Below are positions 24,571 to 32,869 of a stretch of 64,000 nucleotides of DNA, piece after piece. The notes below the pieces were generated by a model. The model ran no database searches. It saw nothing but the letters and a program-made list of their open reading frames with translations, and was not told where the DNA came from. Source of the stretch: BRHc4a sp049323755. GTDB taxonomy: Bacteria; Bacillota; Desulfotomaculia; Desulfotomaculales; Desulfocucumaceae. How positions within the stretch are numbered: position 1 is the first letter of the stretch; each line of letters opens with the position of its first letter. The stretch spans positions 1-64,000 of the forward strand of contig JBMOPE010000028.1 of NCBI GenBank assembly GCA_049323755.1, written 5' to 3'. A program made the translations under genes and the position numbers.

Positions 24571-25401
24571 ATGGACAATACTTCTTCAACCGACTGGAAG
24601 ACGGTGATAAGAAAAATAGAGGCCCTTTTGCGGCTTAGAACATTTCCTGTGGGTATAAAGCTTTTGGAAAGTGAAGATGAGCTTTTAAAGAACAGGTGGG
24701 CCAGGAGGCCCCAGGGAAAAACCACGCTTTGCCAGCTCATTACGCAGGCCCGGACCTTTGACTGGACGGTAGGCGCTACTGCAAATGACTTCCCGCCGGG
24801 AATGTGCGCCAGTATTATAGGATTGGCGGACCCTCCTGAACAGGTAATGGACGGGACCTTCCGCAGCCTCGTGTGGTGCAGGACAAAGAAGGACGCAAAA
24901 AAATGTGAGGAGTCAATTCCCAGGATACCAACGGGGAAATACCGGGCAGTGTTGCTGGCGCCCCAGGTATACGGCCCCTTTGAGCCGGACATGGTTCTTA
25001 TATACGGTAATGCCGCCCAGATGATTCTTATAATAAACGCAATACAGTATGAAAACTATGAGAGGCTTCAGTTTTTCTGCGTGGGTGAAAGTTCCTGCTC
25101 CGATGTCATTGCCCAGTGCTACCTTTCAGGCAAGCCGTCTCTGGCGATTCCCTGCTACGGGGAAAGGCGGTACGGCCATGCCCAGGATGATGAGCTGGTA
25201 ATAGGGCTGCCGCCCGCTTATGTGGAAAAGGTGCAGAAAAACCTGGAAGAGCTTTACGCCAGGGGTGTTCAATACCCCGTATCACCTCTTGGGGCCCAGT
25301 GCGACCCGCTTTCCGGGATGCCTCCGGGATACCTTGGTCTGGCAAAAGGCAGCCAGATTGAAGGGCTGGGAATCCCACGCCGAAAAATAACAAGGTGGTA
25401 G
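24571..25401 (+). CDS. DUF169 domain protein
   Basis: A 276-residue protein of the DUF169 family, common in anaerobes and methanogens and without known function. Family features seen: LLRLRTFPVGIKLLESEDEL near residue 14, conserved cysteines in TLCQLITQARTF and PGMCASIIGL, an internal hydrophobic VLLAPQVYGPFEPDMVLIYG, SSCSDVIAQCYLSGKPSLAI and the PCYGERRYGHAQDDELVIGL signature. It contains no signal peptide. It is 13 nt ahead of a cupin gene, forming a PHP-DUF169-cupin run. Confidence 0.85.
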   Translation: MDNTSSTDWKTVIRKIEALLRLRTFPVGIKLLESEDELLKNRWARRPQGKTTLCQLITQARTFDWTVGATANDFPPGMCASIIGLADPPEQVMDGTFRSLVWCRTKKDAKKCEESIPRIPTGKYRAVLLAPQVYGPFEPDMVLIYGNAAQMILIINAIQYENYERLQFFCVGESSCSDVIAQCYLSGKPSLAIPCYGERRYGHAQDDELVIGLPPAYVEKVQKNLEELYARGVQYPVSPLGAQCDPLSGMPPGYLGLAKGSQIEGLGIPRRKITRW

Positions 25402-25414
25402 AAAGGAAAGGCTT

Positions 25415-25774
25415 ATGGAAAAAGTAAATTTGGATCAAAAGTTCAGTCTGTTTAACGAGTATTGGAAGCCTAAAATTGTTGGTGAGCTTAATGACTCCTT
25501 TGTAAAGTTGGCAAAGATAAAGGGAGAATTCGTTTGGCACAGTCACGATCTTGAGGATGAGATGTTTTTTGTTGTCAGGGGAAGCCTGGTAATAAAACTA
25601 AGAGACCGTGATGTAAGGCTTGAAGAAGGGGAATTCTTCATTATACCAAGAGGGATAGAACACATGCCCGTTGCCGAGGAAGAGGTCCATATAATGCTTT
25701 TGGAGCCCAAGTCCACGCTGAACACAGGCAATGTAAAGGATGAAAAGACAATAAATGACCTGCAATGGATTTAG
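25415..25774 (+). CDS. Cupin domain protein
   Basis: A 119-residue single-domain cupin. The metal-binding motif is VWHSHDLEDEMFFVVRGSLV (HxH...E), and the second motif EEGEFFIIPRGIEHMPVAEE carries the distal His. Length and sequence match small cupins next to metabolic enzymes in anaerobes (mannose-6-phosphate isomerase-like). Function unknown. ATG 25415 follows GAAAGGAAAG, 13 nt after the DUF169 stop. Confidence 0.86.
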   Translation: MEKVNLDQKFSLFNEYWKPKIVGELNDSFVKLAKIKGEFVWHSHDLEDEMFFVVRGSLVIKLRDRDVRLEEGEFFIIPRGIEHMPVAEEEVHIMLLEPKSTLNTGNVKDEKTINDLQWI

Positions 25775-25787
25775 GGAAGAAAAATAT

Positions 25788-25824
25788 AACCACCTGCCGA
25801 ATAACGTAATTACCGGAGGTGGTT
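25788..25824 (+). promoter_or_regulatory. Hairpin sequestering the ribosome binding site of the next gene
   Basis: AACCACCT-G-CCG (25788-25799) pairs with CGGAGGTGGTT (25814-25824): 11 bp with one bulged G and a 14-nt loop. The right arm contains the GGAGGTGG ribosome binding site of the gene starting at 25829. It has no T run, so it looks more like a translational control hairpin than a terminator. Confidence 0.55.
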
Positions 25825-25828
25825 TATT

Positions 25829-26374
25829 ATGACTGCAAGAATGCTGGCCGCACTATCGTGCAAAGTGCTGGCAATATTTGTTTTAATTAAAGTTATAAGT
25901 GATTTAAATTGGGCTTCCGTTTTCATAAGCGCACTACAACCTGATGTAGGCGGTTATGAAATCATTATTGCTATATCAGCTATAGTAATATCTTTTCTTT
26001 TTCTTACTGCTATTGGATATATACTCTGGTTTCGTACAGATTATCTTACTCAAAAAATGATGGTAAAAGACTTTGCTATAGAAGAAAGCAGACTAAAGTC
26101 AGACGATATACAGGCTATAGCCTTTTCTGCTGTCGGTGTGATTGTTCTGGCTGATGCAATTCCGGATATAGTTCAGCAGATTTTTTATATTTGGCAGATG
26201 AGATCGGCCCAATATATGATCACCGAGCAATGGAACAATTTTTATACAGTAAGCAGAATAGCCGGACTTTCGCTGCAAATAGTTATAGGCCTTTGGCTAT
26301 TTTTCGGATCTCGGGGAATTGTAGGCCTGGTCAGAACATTAAGAAGGGCTGGAGTTAAAAAGCCGGAGGCATAA
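25829..26374 (+). CDS. Small four-span membrane protein, unknown function
   Basis: A 181-residue protein with hydrophobic segments at about residues 8-25, 43-68, 95-112 and 142-166. The middle soluble part has FRTDYLTQKMMVKDFAIEES, and the C-terminus is basic (RTLRRAGVKKPEA). I recognise no family. ATG 25829 is preceded by a near-perfect GGAGGTGG that is locked in a hairpin, suggesting regulated translation. The gene stands alone between the cupin and a convergent MFS transporter. Confidence 0.65.
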   Translation: MTARMLAALSCKVLAIFVLIKVISDLNWASVFISALQPDVGGYEIIIAISAIVISFLFLTAIGYILWFRTDYLTQKMMVKDFAIEESRLKSDDIQAIAFSAVGVIVLADAIPDIVQQIFYIWQMRSAQYMITEQWNNFYTVSRIAGLSLQIVIGLWLFFGSRGIVGLVRTLRRAGVKKPEA

Positions 26375-26384
26375 CCATTTAATG

Positions 26385-27740
26385 TCAGTCTTCACTTTCA
26401 TTATCTCCTTTGTTTTTTGAGAAATCGGGCTTTCTTGCCGGACTGAAAACAAAGGCGGGAATTTTTATGTTAACTGGTACCGGTTTCACGGTAACTGCTT
26501 CATCAGCCTGTCTATTACCTTCATTGGTTGTAACAGGCTTTTTCATGTCCCTGGCTCTTATCAGGAATAGTGCCAGCAACGTGGCGGCTCCGGCCAGGGC
26601 AGCGGCTGACCAGAACATTACTGGCCGGCCTAAATCTACAAGAAGGCTGAAGAGAGGTGGACCAAGGGCAACTCCGAAAAAGCGAACGCTGCCGTACAGC
26701 GATGTGACAAGGCCCCTTCTCTGGGCTGCACAGGAGCTTGTAATTATGGTGTTGAGGCAGGGCAGTGTAAGACCGGTTCCGACGCCCGCCACTGATATGC
26801 CCACAAAAAATAATATGGTATTTCTATTAAATATGCCAAGGACCGCCAGGGACCCGGCTATCAGGGCAAGGCCGGCAACTACAAGCCACTTCATCAGATT
26901 GTATTTTCTCTTTATAAGCATTCCAGTGATGTATGATGTAATACTCATAAAAAGTACCGGTATGGCCAGGGCAAGTCCTTTTATGACGCCTCTCAGCCCA
27001 TACCTGCTTTCAAGGTATTCCGACAGGAAGAAAAGAACGCCGAACAGCAATAGAAGGGCTGTCATTCCAGCAAAAAATGATGTTAGAAGCATGGCGGATT
27101 TTTTTTCAAAAATCTTTTTTATCGATTGAAGATATTGGGAGACATTTTGCTTGGACCTGTTGGATTCAGGCTCTTTAACCAGGAACCAGAGGCCCAAAAC
27201 AATAGGTATAATTATTATCGGGAAAAAAAGAAAAACAGCGTACCATGCAATAAGGCCTATTAGGGACCCCAGAATAGGGCTGCTTACCTTTCCGAACCCA
27301 TTGGCTGCCTCTATAATCCCCAGAGACTTGCTTCTTTCCTTGCCTTTAAAAAGATCGCTTGTCAGTGCCATGGCAATGGGGGCTGTCCCGGCGGCGCCAA
27401 TTCCCTGCAAAATCCGCCCTCCCAGTATTACCTGGTAGGCATTTTGAGCCAGAAAAAAAGATCCCAGTCCGGCAACCACACCGCCAATACCGTAAAGTAT
27501 CAGAGAGGGAGCGATAACTACCTTTCTGCCGTAGCGGTCGGATAAAAATCCTGCCAGCGGTATAATAAGGCCGGCCGGTACAGAAAAGAGAGTGATTAAG
27601 AGGCTGACCTGAAATCCAGTGAGGTCAAGGGCTTCTTTTATTTGGGGAAGCACCGGGATAAGCATTGAATTGCCAAGAACCATTATGAAGGGAACTCCAC
27701 TTAGCGCTGCCAGCACTGAATATCCGGTTTTTCCCGGCAT
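26385..27740 (-). CDS. MFS transporter (drug:H+ antiporter, 12 spans)
   Basis: A 451-residue major facilitator protein. The family signature FLSDRYGRKVVIAPSLILYG lies between TM2 and TM3, and the antiporter motif C-like GAAGTAPIAMAL follows. Twelve hydrophobic spans are visible to about residue 395. The C-terminus is a 50-residue hydrophilic tail (KKPVTTNEGNRQADEAVTVK... ending NKGDNESED). Likely a drug or metabolite exporter; substrate unknown. It is convergent with the membrane protein at 25829 and leaves only 10 nt between stops. The 218-nt gap upstream (27741-27958) is AT-rich with nothing recognisable beyond likely promoters. Confidence 0.88.
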   Translation of the reverse strand: MPGKTGYSVLAALSGVPFIMVLGNSMLIPVLPQIKEALDLTGFQVSLLITLFSVPAGLIIPLAGFLSDRYGRKVVIAPSLILYGIGGVVAGLGSFFLAQNAYQVILGGRILQGIGAAGTAPIAMALTSDLFKGKERSKSLGIIEAANGFGKVSSPILGSLIGLIAWYAVFLFFPIIIIPIVLGLWFLVKEPESNRSKQNVSQYLQSIKKIFEKKSAMLLTSFFAGMTALLLLFGVLFFLSEYLESRYGLRGVIKGLALAIPVLFMSITSYITGMLIKRKYNLMKWLVVAGLALIAGSLAVLGIFNRNTILFFVGISVAGVGTGLTLPCLNTIITSSCAAQRRGLVTSLYGSVRFFGVALGPPLFSLLVDLGRPVMFWSAAALAGAATLLALFLIRARDMKKPVTTNEGNRQADEAVTVKPVPVNIKIPAFVFSPARKPDFSKNKGDNESED

Positions 27741-27958
27741 TTATTCACTTCCTTTCGTTATTTGAGGTTTCCTCTGAAGGGTAGAATACACCTTTTTTAT
27801 TTGCCAAAACGAAAAAAAAAATACCTCATTTTTTTATGGGCAGAAAATAGATTTATAAACCCCTCAAGATATTTTGCCATCAAATCGAAGGTGTATGCAT
27901 TTCTACAGTTCTTATAGCATATAAAAATTTATAAACTAAATGGGGAGGACAAGGTTAA

Positions 27959-28234
27959 TTGTTTTATGTATTTGAAAAAATAGTATTCGGGATGGCGGCT
28001 TTGAGGTTTTTATCATCAACCATAGAGTTTACAGCAGCCTTTTTAATGCTGAGATACAACAACGTGGAAACGGCTTTCAAAATAAACGCGGTGCTGGCCA
28101 TGGTGGGCCCCACCGTAATGATTACTGTTACCTCCCTGGGGCTGGTAGGGCTTGCCGGTAAAATCTCACTGCAGGGTATGGTATTTATTGTGCTTGGGGT
28201 GGCCTCAATTTTTTACGGAATGAGCAGGATTTGA
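27959..28234 (+). CDS. yqhV: YqhV-like (DUF2619) membrane protein
   Basis: A 91-residue protein with three hydrophobic spans, matching YqhV of Bacillus and relatives in spore-forming Firmicutes (the AALRFLSSTIEFTAAFLMLR and NNVETAFKINAVLAMVGPTV stretches). In many genomes it lies by the spoIIIA sporulation operon; here it stands alone ahead of the pyr locus. Function unknown. The start is TTG 27959 with GGGGAGGAC upstream. Confidence 0.78.
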   Translation: MFYVFEKIVFGMAALRFLSSTIEFTAAFLMLRYNNVETAFKINAVLAMVGPTVMITVTSLGLVGLAGKISLQGMVFIVLGVASIFYGMSRI

Positions 28235-28396
28235 TTAGGAATTAGGAATTGGGAATTGGGAATTGGGGTTTATTGAAAGAGTTAGGAATAGATTTTTCCA
28301 AATTGCTGATAAATTAAAAGGTGTCAACTATGGGGAGGGTTGTAATATCATCTCCATGTGGCGGCTGGTCCTCCAATTCCCGATTCCCAATTCCGG
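28235..28396. repeat. GGAATTGGGAATTAGG-type repeat, inverted pair
   Basis: The left arm (28235-28268) is TTAGGAATTAGGAATTGGG and further GGAATTGGG units; the right arm (28372-28396) is CCAATTCCCGATTCCCAATT, its complement. A core of about 105 bp lies between. This is part of the 397-nt gap 28235-28631, which also holds a terminator and the first PyrR attenuator and no ORF I can support. Confidence 0.78.
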
Positions 28397-28417
28397 ACCC
28401 GTGAATAATACTAAATG

Positions 28418-28438
28418 AACGCCTGCAGGGCGTTTTTT
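28418..28438 (+). terminator. Rho-independent terminator
   Basis: AACGCC-TGCAG-GGCGTT followed by TTTTAT. It insulates the pyr leader from yqhV transcription. Confidence 0.8.
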
Positions 28439-28493
28439 ATATTGACACCTATGCCAGCCAGATGGTAAGCTATATGAAATTATGAATAACGAT

Positions 28494-28590
28494 CCTTTGA
28501 AATCGGTCCAGAGAGGCCGGTAAGGTGTGAGATATAATTATCGGGGTTTAATCAGGCCTGACCGTGCTCTTTGTGCGTTCAGGCTTTTTT
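28494..28590 (+). promoter_or_regulatory. PyrR-dependent attenuator upstream of pyrR
   Basis: The PyrR binding loop has the conserved GTCCAGAGAGGCC (28505-28518) within a stem CCTTT...AAGG (28494-28525). It is followed by a terminator hairpin GCCTGAC...GTTCAGGC plus TTTTTT (28556-28590). This is the antiterminator/anti-antiterminator layout known from Bacillus pyr operons: PyrR with UMP stabilises the binding loop and lets the terminator form. A TTGACA at 28442 may be the -35 of the operon promoter, but a good -10 at correct spacing was not evident. Confidence 0.82.
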
Positions 28591-28631
28591 AGTGAACGCT
28601 GCTGGAAAGAGCTTATCCGGGGGGATGCAAT

Positions 28632-29189
28632 ATGAGCGGATTTACGCAGAAGGCGGTCATTCTCGACAGGGAGGGCATCCGCCGGGCGCTAACCAGAATA
28701 GCGCATGAGATAATTGAGCGTAATAAAGGTACAGAGAACCTTGCCCTCATAGGGATCAGGAGCAGGGGGGTTCCCCTGGCAGGCCGGCTGGCGGAGAGGA
28801 TTCTGCAAATAGAGGGACATGAGGTTCCGGTGGGCACACTGGATATTACCCTCTACCGGGACGACCTGAGCACTCTTTCTACCCAGCCCCTGGTGAGAAA
28901 GACCGAAGTTCCTTTTTCGGTGGTTGGGAAAACAGTAGTTCTGGTGGATGATGTTATGTTCACGGGCCGCACTATAAGGGCGGCACTGGATGCAATCATA
29001 GATTTGGGCAGGCCCAAGCTCATTCAGCTGGCGGTGCTGGTGGACCGGGGCCACAGGGAGCTGCCAATCAGAGCGGACTATGTGGGCAAAAACGTTCCGA
29101 CATCCAAGAAAGAGGATGTAGCTGTTCTTCTTGATGAGACAGACGGGGATGAAAAAGTGATAATAACTGAAAGCAACAATCATTACTGA
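28632..29189 (+). CDS. pyrR: Bifunctional pyr operon attenuator / uracil phosphoribosyltransferase PyrR
   Basis: A 185-residue RNA-binding regulator that also has uracil phosphoribosyltransferase activity. The PRPP motif is VVLVDDVMFTGRTIRAALDA; also LIGIRSRGVPLAGRLAERI and LVDRGHRELPIRADYVGKNV, characteristic of PyrR. ATG 28632 follows GGGGGGATGCAAT. It lies between two predicted PyrR binding loops (28494 and 29198), which are its targets, and heads the pyr locus as in Bacillus and Clostridia. Confidence 0.96.
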   Translation: MSGFTQKAVILDREGIRRALTRIAHEIIERNKGTENLALIGIRSRGVPLAGRLAERILQIEGHEVPVGTLDITLYRDDLSTLSTQPLVRKTEVPFSVVGKTVVLVDDVMFTGRTIRAALDAIIDLGRPKLIQLAVLVDRGHRELPIRADYVGKNVPTSKKEDVAVLLDETDGDEKVIITESNNHY

Positions 29190-29197
29190 CCATCCAG

Positions 29198-29300
29198 CCT
29201 TTAAAGGCGGTCCTGTGAGGCCGGCAAGGGAGAGGTTAGAACGGTACTTCTGTCATGTCGGCCTTAATGGGACCCTGATGGGTTTCCTATTAAGGCTTTT
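29198..29300 (+). promoter_or_regulatory. PyrR-dependent attenuator upstream of pyrB
   Basis: The binding loop GGTCCTGTGAGGCCGGCAAG lies in a stem CCTTTAAAGGCGG...CCGGCAAGG (29198-29230). It is followed by the terminator GCCTTAAT...ATTAAGGC with a T run (29261-29300). It gives a second control point inside the operon. The loop deviates from the first (CCTGTGAGG against CCAGAGAGG). Confidence 0.8.
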
Positions 29301-29313
29301 TTAATTAAGGAAT

Positions 29314-29365
29314 GGGGACACACCTGCTGAAGCCGGGGTATTTCTTTGAGGACAGGAATGTCCCC
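29314..29365 (+). repeat. 52-bp GGGGACA/TGTCCCC repeat, copy 1
   Basis: Begins GGGGACACACCTGCTGAAGC and ends TGGACAGGAATGTCCCC-like (GAGGACAGGAATGTCCCC). A second, inverted copy of the same length is at 36427-36478 with about 5 differences. A further half-copy follows at 29366-29402 (GGTATTCCGTGGGGACAGGA...). The ends are inverted repeats. The element sits between the pyrB attenuator terminator and the pyrB start. Confidence 0.8.
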
Positions 29366-29426
29366 GATGCAGCGGGTATTCCGTGGGGACAGGAATGTCC
29401 CCAAATAGTAGGACCGGGGGGATAGT

Positions 29427-30365
29427 ATGCCACTTTTAAAAAAAGACATGCTCGGCCTTGAAGGATTAGGGGAAGACCGGATAAACCTGGTGCTGGACAC
29501 AGCTTCTTCAATGAAAGAGATTCTTGGCAGGCAAATAAAAAAGGTTCCGGCATTAAGGGGCAAAACCGTGGTAAACATGTTTTACGAGCCAAGCACCCGA
29601 ACCAGGACTTCTTTTGAACTTGCAGCCAAGTACCTGAGCGCAGATGCTGTAAATATTTCGGCCTCCACCAGCAGTACGGTAAAGGGTGAAAGCCTGAGGG
29701 ACACAGCAGCCACAATTGCAGCGCTGGGGGCAGATGTGGTCATATTACGCCACCCTATGGCCGGGGCCCCGCATATTCTGGCCAGTGCAGTAAAGGCCGC
29801 GGTGATAAATGCCGGGGACGGCGCTCACGAGCACCCCACCCAGGCGCTTCTTGACCTGTATACCGTCAGGGAAAAAAAAGGCAGGGTGAAGGGGCTGCAG
29901 GTGGCAGTGGTGGGAGATATACTGCACAGCAGGGTGGCCCGCTCGGATATATGGGGGTTCACCACCCTGGGAGCTTCGGTTAGGCTGTGCGGCCCTTCCA
30001 CTATGATACCGGCAGAAATTGAGAAGACCGGGGCCAGGGTATATACAAGAATGGAGGAAGCCCTGGAGGGTGCCGACGTGGTAATAATGCTGAGGATTCA
30101 GCTGGAAAGACAGCAGCAGGGGCTTTTCCCCGGAGTCAGGGAGTATGCCGGCCTGTTCGGACTAAACGCGAAAAAGTTGGCGCTGGCTGCACCGGATGCG
30201 CTGGTTATGCATCCCGGCCCAATAAACCGGGGTGTGGAGATAGCACCGGATGTTGCCGATGGAGTTCAGTCAGTTATAAATGAGCAGGTTACTAACGGTG
30301 TGGCTGTAAGGATGGCACTTTTGTACCTGCTTATGGGAGGTGGTTCCGGTGAAGTTACTGCTTAA
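29427..30365 (+). CDS. pyrB: Aspartate carbamoyltransferase catalytic chain
   Basis: A 312-residue transcarbamoylase making N-carbamoyl-L-aspartate from carbamoyl phosphate and aspartate, the committed pyrimidine step. Motifs: the carbamoyl-phosphate loop FYEPSTRTRTSFE near residue 52, the HPTQALLDLYT block near 133, GDILHSRVARSD near 164 and HPGPINRGVEI near 262. It lacks a pyrI partner here, as in Bacillus. ATG 29427 follows GGGGGGATAGT. It overlaps pyrC by 17 nt. Confidence 0.97.
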   Translation: MPLLKKDMLGLEGLGEDRINLVLDTASSMKEILGRQIKKVPALRGKTVVNMFYEPSTRTRTSFELAAKYLSADAVNISASTSSTVKGESLRDTAATIAALGADVVILRHPMAGAPHILASAVKAAVINAGDGAHEHPTQALLDLYTVREKKGRVKGLQVAVVGDILHSRVARSDIWGFTTLGASVRLCGPSTMIPAEIEKTGARVYTRMEEALEGADVVIMLRIQLERQQQGLFPGVREYAGLFGLNAKKLALAAPDALVMHPGPINRGVEIAPDVADGVQSVINEQVTNGVAVRMALLYLLMGGGSGEVTA

Positions 30366-31623
30366 GGGAGGCACAGTGGTCAGCTCGGAAAATGATGCCA
30401 TGGTTACTGCAGATGTTTTGATTGACAACGGGGCTATAACAAGGGTGGCCCAGGGCATTAAATCCTCCGGCGCAGAAGTGATTAATGTTTCCGGAAAACT
30501 GGTGGCTCCCGGCTTTTTGGATATGCACGTGCACCTTAGGGAGCCGGGCTTTGAGGCCAAGGAAACAGTTGAGACAGGCTGCCGGGCGGCGGTCCGGGGC
30601 GGGTTTGCCGCCGTTGCCTGCATGCCCAATACCAGCCCTGTTACTGATAATAAATCAATTGTGAGATATATACTGGAGAAGTCCAGAGAAGCAGGCCTTG
30701 CCAGGGTATACCCCATAGGAGCGATTACAAAGGGGAGCCTGGGTAAGGAAATTTCTGAAATGGGCGAGATGAAGGACTCCGGAGCGGTGGCCTTTTCCGA
30801 TGATGGCAGGCCGGTGGAAGACTCCGGAGTGATGAGAAGAGCCATGCAGTACGCTGCCATGCTGGGAATGACGGTTATATCGCACTGTGAGGACCCCGGG
30901 CTTGTTTCCGGGGGAGTTATGAATGAGGGGTATACATCAACCAGGCTGGGCCTTAAAGGTATTCCCGCCACAGCAGAGGAAGTAATGGTGGCCAGGGACG
31001 CTTTGCTGTCAGAACTTACCGGCTGCAGGATTCATATCGCCCATGTCAGTACGGCCGGTTCTGTAAGAATTATACGGGAGGCCAAGTTAAGGGGAGTGCC
31101 GGTAACTGCCGAGGTAACTCCGCATCATTTTACGCTTACTGATAGCGCAGTAGCCGGGTATAGCACTGCCACCAAGGTAAATCCCCCCCTTCGCGGAGAA
31201 GCCGATGTTGCCGCCCTGAAAGAGGCTATAGCAGACGGTACAATTGATGTTATTGCCACGGATCACGCTCCTCATACCGCTGAAGAAAAAGATGCTGAGT
31301 ATGACAGGGCTCCCTTTGGTGTGGTGGGGCTGGAAACAGCAGTAGGGCTGGTATGGACCGAGCTGGTTGCAAAAGGGGTGATTGGCCCGGCCCGGGCAGT
31401 TGCCATGATGACGGTTAACCCTGCCAGGATACTGGGGCTGAAGCCTGCCTTAATAAGTCCGGGATCAGTGGCCGATATCACAGTGATAGACCCTGAACTC
31501 AGTGAAAAGGTTGACCCCGAAACCTTCTTAAGTAAGGGAAGGAATACGCCATTCGCCGGCAGAGAGCTAAAGGGACTCCCGGTAATGACCATAGTCGGGG
31601 GAAAGATAGTTTACCACAGATAA
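30349..31623 (+). CDS. pyrC: Dihydroorotase
   Basis: A 424-residue class I dihydroorotase cyclising carbamoyl aspartate to dihydroorotate. Zinc ligands lie in DMHVHLREPG (HxH, near residue 57), SHCEDPG, HIAHVSTAG and IATDHAPHTAEEK. GTG 30349 is chosen with GGGAGGTGG just upstream; an earlier GTG (30340) lies inside that site. It overlaps pyrB by 17 nt, so translation is coupled. Followed by a repeat-filled gap before carA. Confidence 0.96.
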   Translation: MKLLLKGGTVVSSENDAMVTADVLIDNGAITRVAQGIKSSGAEVINVSGKLVAPGFLDMHVHLREPGFEAKETVETGCRAAVRGGFAAVACMPNTSPVTDNKSIVRYILEKSREAGLARVYPIGAITKGSLGKEISEMGEMKDSGAVAFSDDGRPVEDSGVMRRAMQYAAMLGMTVISHCEDPGLVSGGVMNEGYTSTRLGLKGIPATAEEVMVARDALLSELTGCRIHIAHVSTAGSVRIIREAKLRGVPVTAEVTPHHFTLTDSAVAGYSTATKVNPPLRGEADVAALKEAIADGTIDVIATDHAPHTAEEKDAEYDRAPFGVVGLETAVGLVWTELVAKGVIGPARAVAMMTVNPARILGLKPALISPGSVADITVIDPELSEKVDPETFLSKGRNTPFAGRELKGLPVMTIVGGKIVYHR

Positions 31624-31630
31624 AAAAACC

Positions 31631-31760
31631 GGAATTGGGAATTAGGAATTGGGAATTGGAAAAACCTCAAATAGCCGTATATACTTTGCCTTTTAACTAA
31701 GCTATCCCCAATCCCTATCCCTGATTAAAATTCCTGATTCCTAATTCCTAATTCCCGATT
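31631..31760. repeat. GGAATTGGGAATTAGG-type repeat, inverted pair in the pyrC-carA gap
   Basis: The left arm GGAATTGGGAATTAGGAATT... (31631-31660) and the right arm AATTCCTGATTCCTAATTCC... (31718-31760) are complementary. They could form a long stem-loop in the pyr mRNA around a core of about 57 nt. Confidence 0.8.
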
Positions 31761-31779
31761 TTAACGGAGGTGTATAGTT

Positions 31780-32859
31780 TTGAAGGCAATACTGGCCCTG
31801 GAAGACGGAACCTATTTTATCGGAAAGGCCTTTGGGTCCAGGGGCGAGCGCTGGGGTGAGGTGGTTTTTAACACCGGAATGACCGGCTACCAGGAAATTC
31901 TTACAGACCCTTCCTATTGCGGGCAGATAGTGGTTATGACTTATCCGCTGATAGGCAATTATGGAATCAACAGGGAAGATTTCGAGTCGAAAAAATCCTA
32001 TGTCAGGGGTTTTGTAGTTAAGGAAGAGTGTGATCACCCCAGTAACTGGCGGGCCAGTTACAAAATAACCGACTTCCTGTCCAGAGAGGGCGTTCCTGGA
32101 ATTTCCGGAGTTGATACCCGGGCGCTGACCAGGCACTTAAGGAGCTTCGGCACCATGAGAGGTGTAATAAGCGCCGAGGAAAGCGACCCTTCGGTGCTGG
32201 TGGAGAAGGCCCGCAGCTGTCCGCAGCTTTCCGGGCAGCAGATGGTGCCTGAAGTTGCCACAAAGGAGATTTACAGGGTTGAGGGCAGCGGGAAGCGGGT
32301 TGTGCTATTGGATTTCGGTTCAAAGCTTAACATTATACGCCATCTTCAGATGCGCGGGTGCGATATATATGTTGTGCCTCCCACAACGGGGCCTGGTGAA
32401 ATAATGGCCATGGATCCCGACGGTGTAATGCTCTCTAACGGCCCCGGAGACCCCATGGATGTCCCATATGCCGCTATAACAGTGAAAGAGCTGGCCGGAC
32501 GGGTGCCTATATTCGGTATATGCCTGGGCCACCAGATAATGTCCCTGGCCATGGGGGCCAGAACTTACAAAATGAAATTCGGGCACAGGGGGGCAAACCA
32601 CCCGGTAAAGGATTTAATTACCGGAAGGGTTTATATAACCTCACACAACCATGGCTTCTCTGTGGATGAGGAGTCAATGTCCGGGATTGGGCTGGAAGTA
32701 ACCCACAGAAACCTGAATGACAATACTGTTGAGGGTATGCGCCATGAAAGTCTTCCGCTCTTCTCTGTGCAGTATCACCCCGAGGCGTCCCCCGGACCCA
32801 CTGAATCAGACTATTTGTTTGACCAGTTCATCGATTTGATGGATAGGCATAAAAGCTAG
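31780..32859 (+). CDS. carA: Carbamoyl-phosphate synthase small subunit
   Basis: A 359-residue glutaminase subunit that hydrolyses glutamine and channels ammonia to CarB. The N-terminal CarA domain shows EDGTYFIGKAFGSRGERWGE, with EVVFNTGMTGYQEILTDPSY. The class I amidotransferase domain (about 175-359) has VPIFGICLGHQIMSLAMGA with the nucleophilic Cys and QYHPEASPGP with the catalytic His/Glu. Start TTG 31780 follows ACGGAGGTGTATAG. carB starts 10 nt after its stop. Confidence 0.97.
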   Translation: MKAILALEDGTYFIGKAFGSRGERWGEVVFNTGMTGYQEILTDPSYCGQIVVMTYPLIGNYGINREDFESKKSYVRGFVVKEECDHPSNWRASYKITDFLSREGVPGISGVDTRALTRHLRSFGTMRGVISAEESDPSVLVEKARSCPQLSGQQMVPEVATKEIYRVEGSGKRVVLLDFGSKLNIIRHLQMRGCDIYVVPPTTGPGEIMAMDPDGVMLSNGPGDPMDVPYAAITVKELAGRVPIFGICLGHQIMSLAMGARTYKMKFGHRGANHPVKDLITGRVYITSHNHGFSVDEESMSGIGLEVTHRNLNDNTVEGMRHESLPLFSVQYHPEASPGPTESDYLFDQFIDLMDRHKS

Positions 32860-32869
32860 GAGGTAGACC

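Noticed and set aside
29198..29300. T-box or other riboswitch before pyrB
   Set aside because: The loop motif and terminator match a PyrR attenuator; no T-box specifier or other known aptamer motif is seen.
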